Below are positions 61,649 to 64,000 of a stretch of DNA of 64,000 bases, piece by piece. The stretch covers positions 6,003,924 to 6,067,923 of the forward strand of contig NC_037592.1 in the NCBI RefSeq assembly GCF_003073045.1. The letters are read 5' to 3'. The number at the start of each line of letters is the position of its first letter. Position 1 is the first letter of the stretch. Source of the stretch: Pomacea canaliculata (Eukaryota; Mollusca; Gastropoda; Architaenioglossa; Ampullariidae). The notes beneath the pieces are model-generated. The model was not told where the DNA came from. It searched no databases and was given only the letters and a program-made list of their open reading frames with translations. The position numbers and the translations under genes were made by a program.

Positions 61649-63074
61649 GCTGACTATTCGTCTAGCAGCTTTGACCAAAGACATGGATCTGGTGTCAGGG
61701 CGTAGAGACAAACCGGTAAACCTAAACTCAAGGGACAGCGAAGGATTCACATTGCTGATGAGAGCTTTACAACAACCGTCACCTGAAGGTGAACTTGTGG
61801 ACTTTAACAACAACACTCTAAGAGTTATTAAACACTTACTGGACAGTGGGGTCGACCCTGAAGCCCGTTCTCCTGATGGGACGACCGCTTTTGAAATGGC
61901 TGTCCAGTGTAACAACTGGCCTGCAATACTAGCTCTTCTTCCTCGATGTGAGGTGAAGATCGGTGACAATGTTTTACTGACAGGGACACAGTATCTTCAT
62001 GAGCTGGCTAAACAAAAAGATATTTGTGAAGAGAAGCTAAGGTCGTTTACGAAATGTTTACTAGAACATGACTTGAACATCAATGAGCTTGACAGTGATT
62101 ATAATTCTCCTTTGATCCTTGCAGCCAAGCAACAAAACTGGAATTATGTTGTTGTGCTGTTACAACATGGTGCAGAAGCAAAGGTAAATGTCGACAACCA
62201 ATCTCTTTTACATTTTGTTATTGCTAACCATAGAGACATTCCTCATGTAACTTTGACAAGTTTGCTGGATGCGATGCAAGGTCGGGGAATTGACTTCAAC
62301 AGTCTCGACTATGAAGGAAAGACAATCTTGTTTACAACGGAGGTGTATTCTTCTATCTCTTCTGGACAGGATCCTTCTGGCTCATTGTTTAGGATGCTGG
62401 TCAATAGAGGAGCGAATCCTTTAGCTGCTGATTCTGAGGGACACTCACTACTCCGATTCGCCTTAGATGTCAATGAGGATTTTGAATTAAACTTACTGAA
62501 ATTTCTTGTGCAAACTGGAATAACTACCTATCAACCAGCCTTGACAGAAGCTGCCAGAACCAGAATGGCTGTTTCCGCTTCAGTCTACTCAACTCCATCT
62601 CCAACTCAAGCCGCCTTTAAAGTAGAAGATGTCCAGGCCTTGAAGCTTCTGGTCGAATCAGGTGCTAGTAACAACAGGGAATTGTTTGAGCTCAGTTTGA
62701 AGTATGAGAAAAAAATTGTAACCAACAAGACAAGAGTAAAGACAGAAATGATGGACATTTTGAAGCACGCTGCCTCTCAGCCTCGGTCTCTCAAGTCTCT
62801 GTGTCGCCTGACTGTCTCTCACGCTCTTGGCTGTGGCACCAGAAGGGAAGAGAAGGTCACGTGTCTTCCTGTCCCTCAACGACTTCAGCAGTACATCCTG
62901 TTTCATGATATACTGTCAGAAGAGCTTCAGACTCCAGAAGAAATATCTCATCATAAGCTGTCTAGGGGGAATAGAGGAATGTTTACCCAACCTTTCCGAA
63001 TATTTGTTTGTTGTCACGGCTACGTCTTGTCACGATCACGTCAACGAAACGTCCCTACTGTACGTAAACACTGA
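61649..63074 (+). CDS. Ankyrin-repeat and SOCS-box protein (ASB-like), main exon
   Basis: One open exon begins at a strong acceptor (cctcttttttgtag) and ends at TGA. Ankyrin-like helices are visible from the first residues (IRLAALTKDMDLV, then NSRDSEGFTLLMRAL; later SPLILAAKQQNWNYVVVLLQ; DSEGHSLLRFALDVNED), so coding probably continues into an upstream exon; the first ATG is at 61683. Counting from 61671, residues about 370-412 form a SOCS box: SLKSLCRLTVSHAL (elongin B/C box) and LPVPQRL (LPxP Cul5 box). In known ASB proteins this pair recruits Elongin B/C and Cullin-5, and the ankyrin repeats bind the ubiquitylation substrate. About 55 residues follow the SOCS box, unusually long, so the C-terminus may be a reading-frame extension or lineage-specific. 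Confidence 0.75.
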
Positions 63075-63880
63075 ATGACAGCAACTGGAGAAAATGTCAA
63101 TGATCACTTGTTTTGTGTGTTTCCCTTTTAAAGCTTTCTGCTTCCTTACCTCTGAAGACTTTTGGCGGAACATGTTTTACACTGTCATGTAGTTTAAAAA
63201 CTTTCTATTGCACAAATATATATTTTTGTATGTGACACGTGATCCCAAACATATTTTTCATTTACAGGTGCTTCTCCATGTCAGAAAATAAAAGATGTGA
63301 ACACAACAATTTACTGAAAAGTTACAAGTTAAAAATAATTTCTAAAGGTGACTACTGCCTCCTAAAAGCAGCGCTGACTATTTCATTATGTCATCAATTG
63401 AGATATCACAGTTCAAAGTTTATACTTAATGCATTACATTGACAGAGGCACGTTCGACTGTAAATGTTATCTTCTATTTTTAACAACTTACTGCTATTCT
63501 TTCTGATAAAAGAAACATTTAAATTTGTGATTTACAAAATGCCCCATGATAAACATAACGGCGATGAGTCGAATGCCCCAGATACCCGATCCCCACCCCA
63601 AGTATCGATATCAAGCGACCTCATAGAGCTACATGAAGATATCTAATATCAAATCTCTGTGTGTCATTATTTTCTGCCTGTAAAGTTTACATTTAACACC
63701 TATCTCTCACTCTAAATGAGAGGTCCAGCATCTCATTTAAATTATACTAATGCTAAGGACTCGCAGATGTCTATTCAACTATTGTCACTGATGCTACCGT
63801 CAGGTGCAATAACGACATTATGAACAAGAAGAAATTTTAAGATTTTTCCTGAGAGCTACTGTTACTGTTTATGAGAACTA
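63075..63880. other. Intergenic region after the ankyrin gene
   Basis: AT-rich sequence with short frames only. A 35-codon hydrophilic frame starting at 63540 has no recognised domain. Confidence 0.4.
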
Positions 63881-63896
63881 TGACAAAGCCTCCATC

Positions 63897-64000
63897 TTAA
63901 ACTGGTTTTTCTAATCACGTGACTTACAGTGCGCGTGACTATGTGAGCGGTTGCCCCAATAAACAACCTCAAGAACGAACAATGTATAACCTTTGTGAGA
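63897..64000 (+). promoter_or_regulatory. Duplicated 5' flank of an ankyrin/SOCS paralogue
   Basis: aaactggtttttc, gcgtgact-tgtgagcggttgc and ctcaagaacg recur in the same order as at 61178-61315 upstream of the ankyrin gene. An ATG at 63982 is in the equivalent place. The next paralogue probably starts here and continues outside the window. Confidence 0.45.

Overview
The window is nuclear DNA of an invertebrate animal. The coding sequence is cut into short exons with GT/AG introns, and the rest is AT-rich and full of LINE, hAT, PIF/Harbinger, SINE and microsatellite sequence. A mollusc or other lophotrochozoan is my best guess, but nothing here fixes the species. Most long open frames are artefacts of simple repeats; the real genes were found by joining exons by hand.

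The main content (about 1-58,100) is a plus-strand tandem array of one small secreted-protein family, copies A to G. A full copy has six exons: (1) signal peptide, (2)+(3) a six-cysteine module, (4)+(5) a second six-cysteine module, (6) a hydrophobic GPI-anchor-like tail. Intron phases are 1-2-1-2-1 in every copy, so exons 2-3 and 4-5 look like an internal duplication. Copies A (167-5618), C (28920-34281), D (37085-42537) and E (45288-50368) are open from start to stop. G (54793-58022) is open but stops exactly where the tail exon would be joined. B (9015-26294) and F (53036-53658) are broken. C to F repeat with a period of about 8 kb that includes promoter, introns and 3' flank. I do not recognise the family. 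Secretion, disulfide richness, copy-number churn and a variable loop suggest a surface recognition or defence role, but that is inference.

Copy B is split in its fourth intron by a 15.1-kb insertion (10515-25630) with inverted ends, a 3-bp CTG duplication and a decayed PIF/Harbinger-type transposase fragment at its right end. Inside it lie a CA/TA-rich tandem array (about 12.2-13.6 kb), a hAT-like MITE, low-confidence ORFs, and an 8.4-kb satellite field (16631-25037). The satellite runs from pure GTGA repeats, through a 203-220-bp higher-order repeat carrying a tRNA-like SINE segment, to about 70 hairpin-forming units. It appears to have grown from a SINE tail.

Left of B are an orphan signal-peptide exon behind an interferon-response-like element (7389-7568) and a dead Harbinger transposase (about 7940-8760). 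At the right edge (61649-63074) is an ankyrin-repeat/SOCS-box gene, a likely Cullin-5 ligase substrate receptor. Its 5' flank is repeated at 63900-64000, so a paralogue probably starts just beyond the window.
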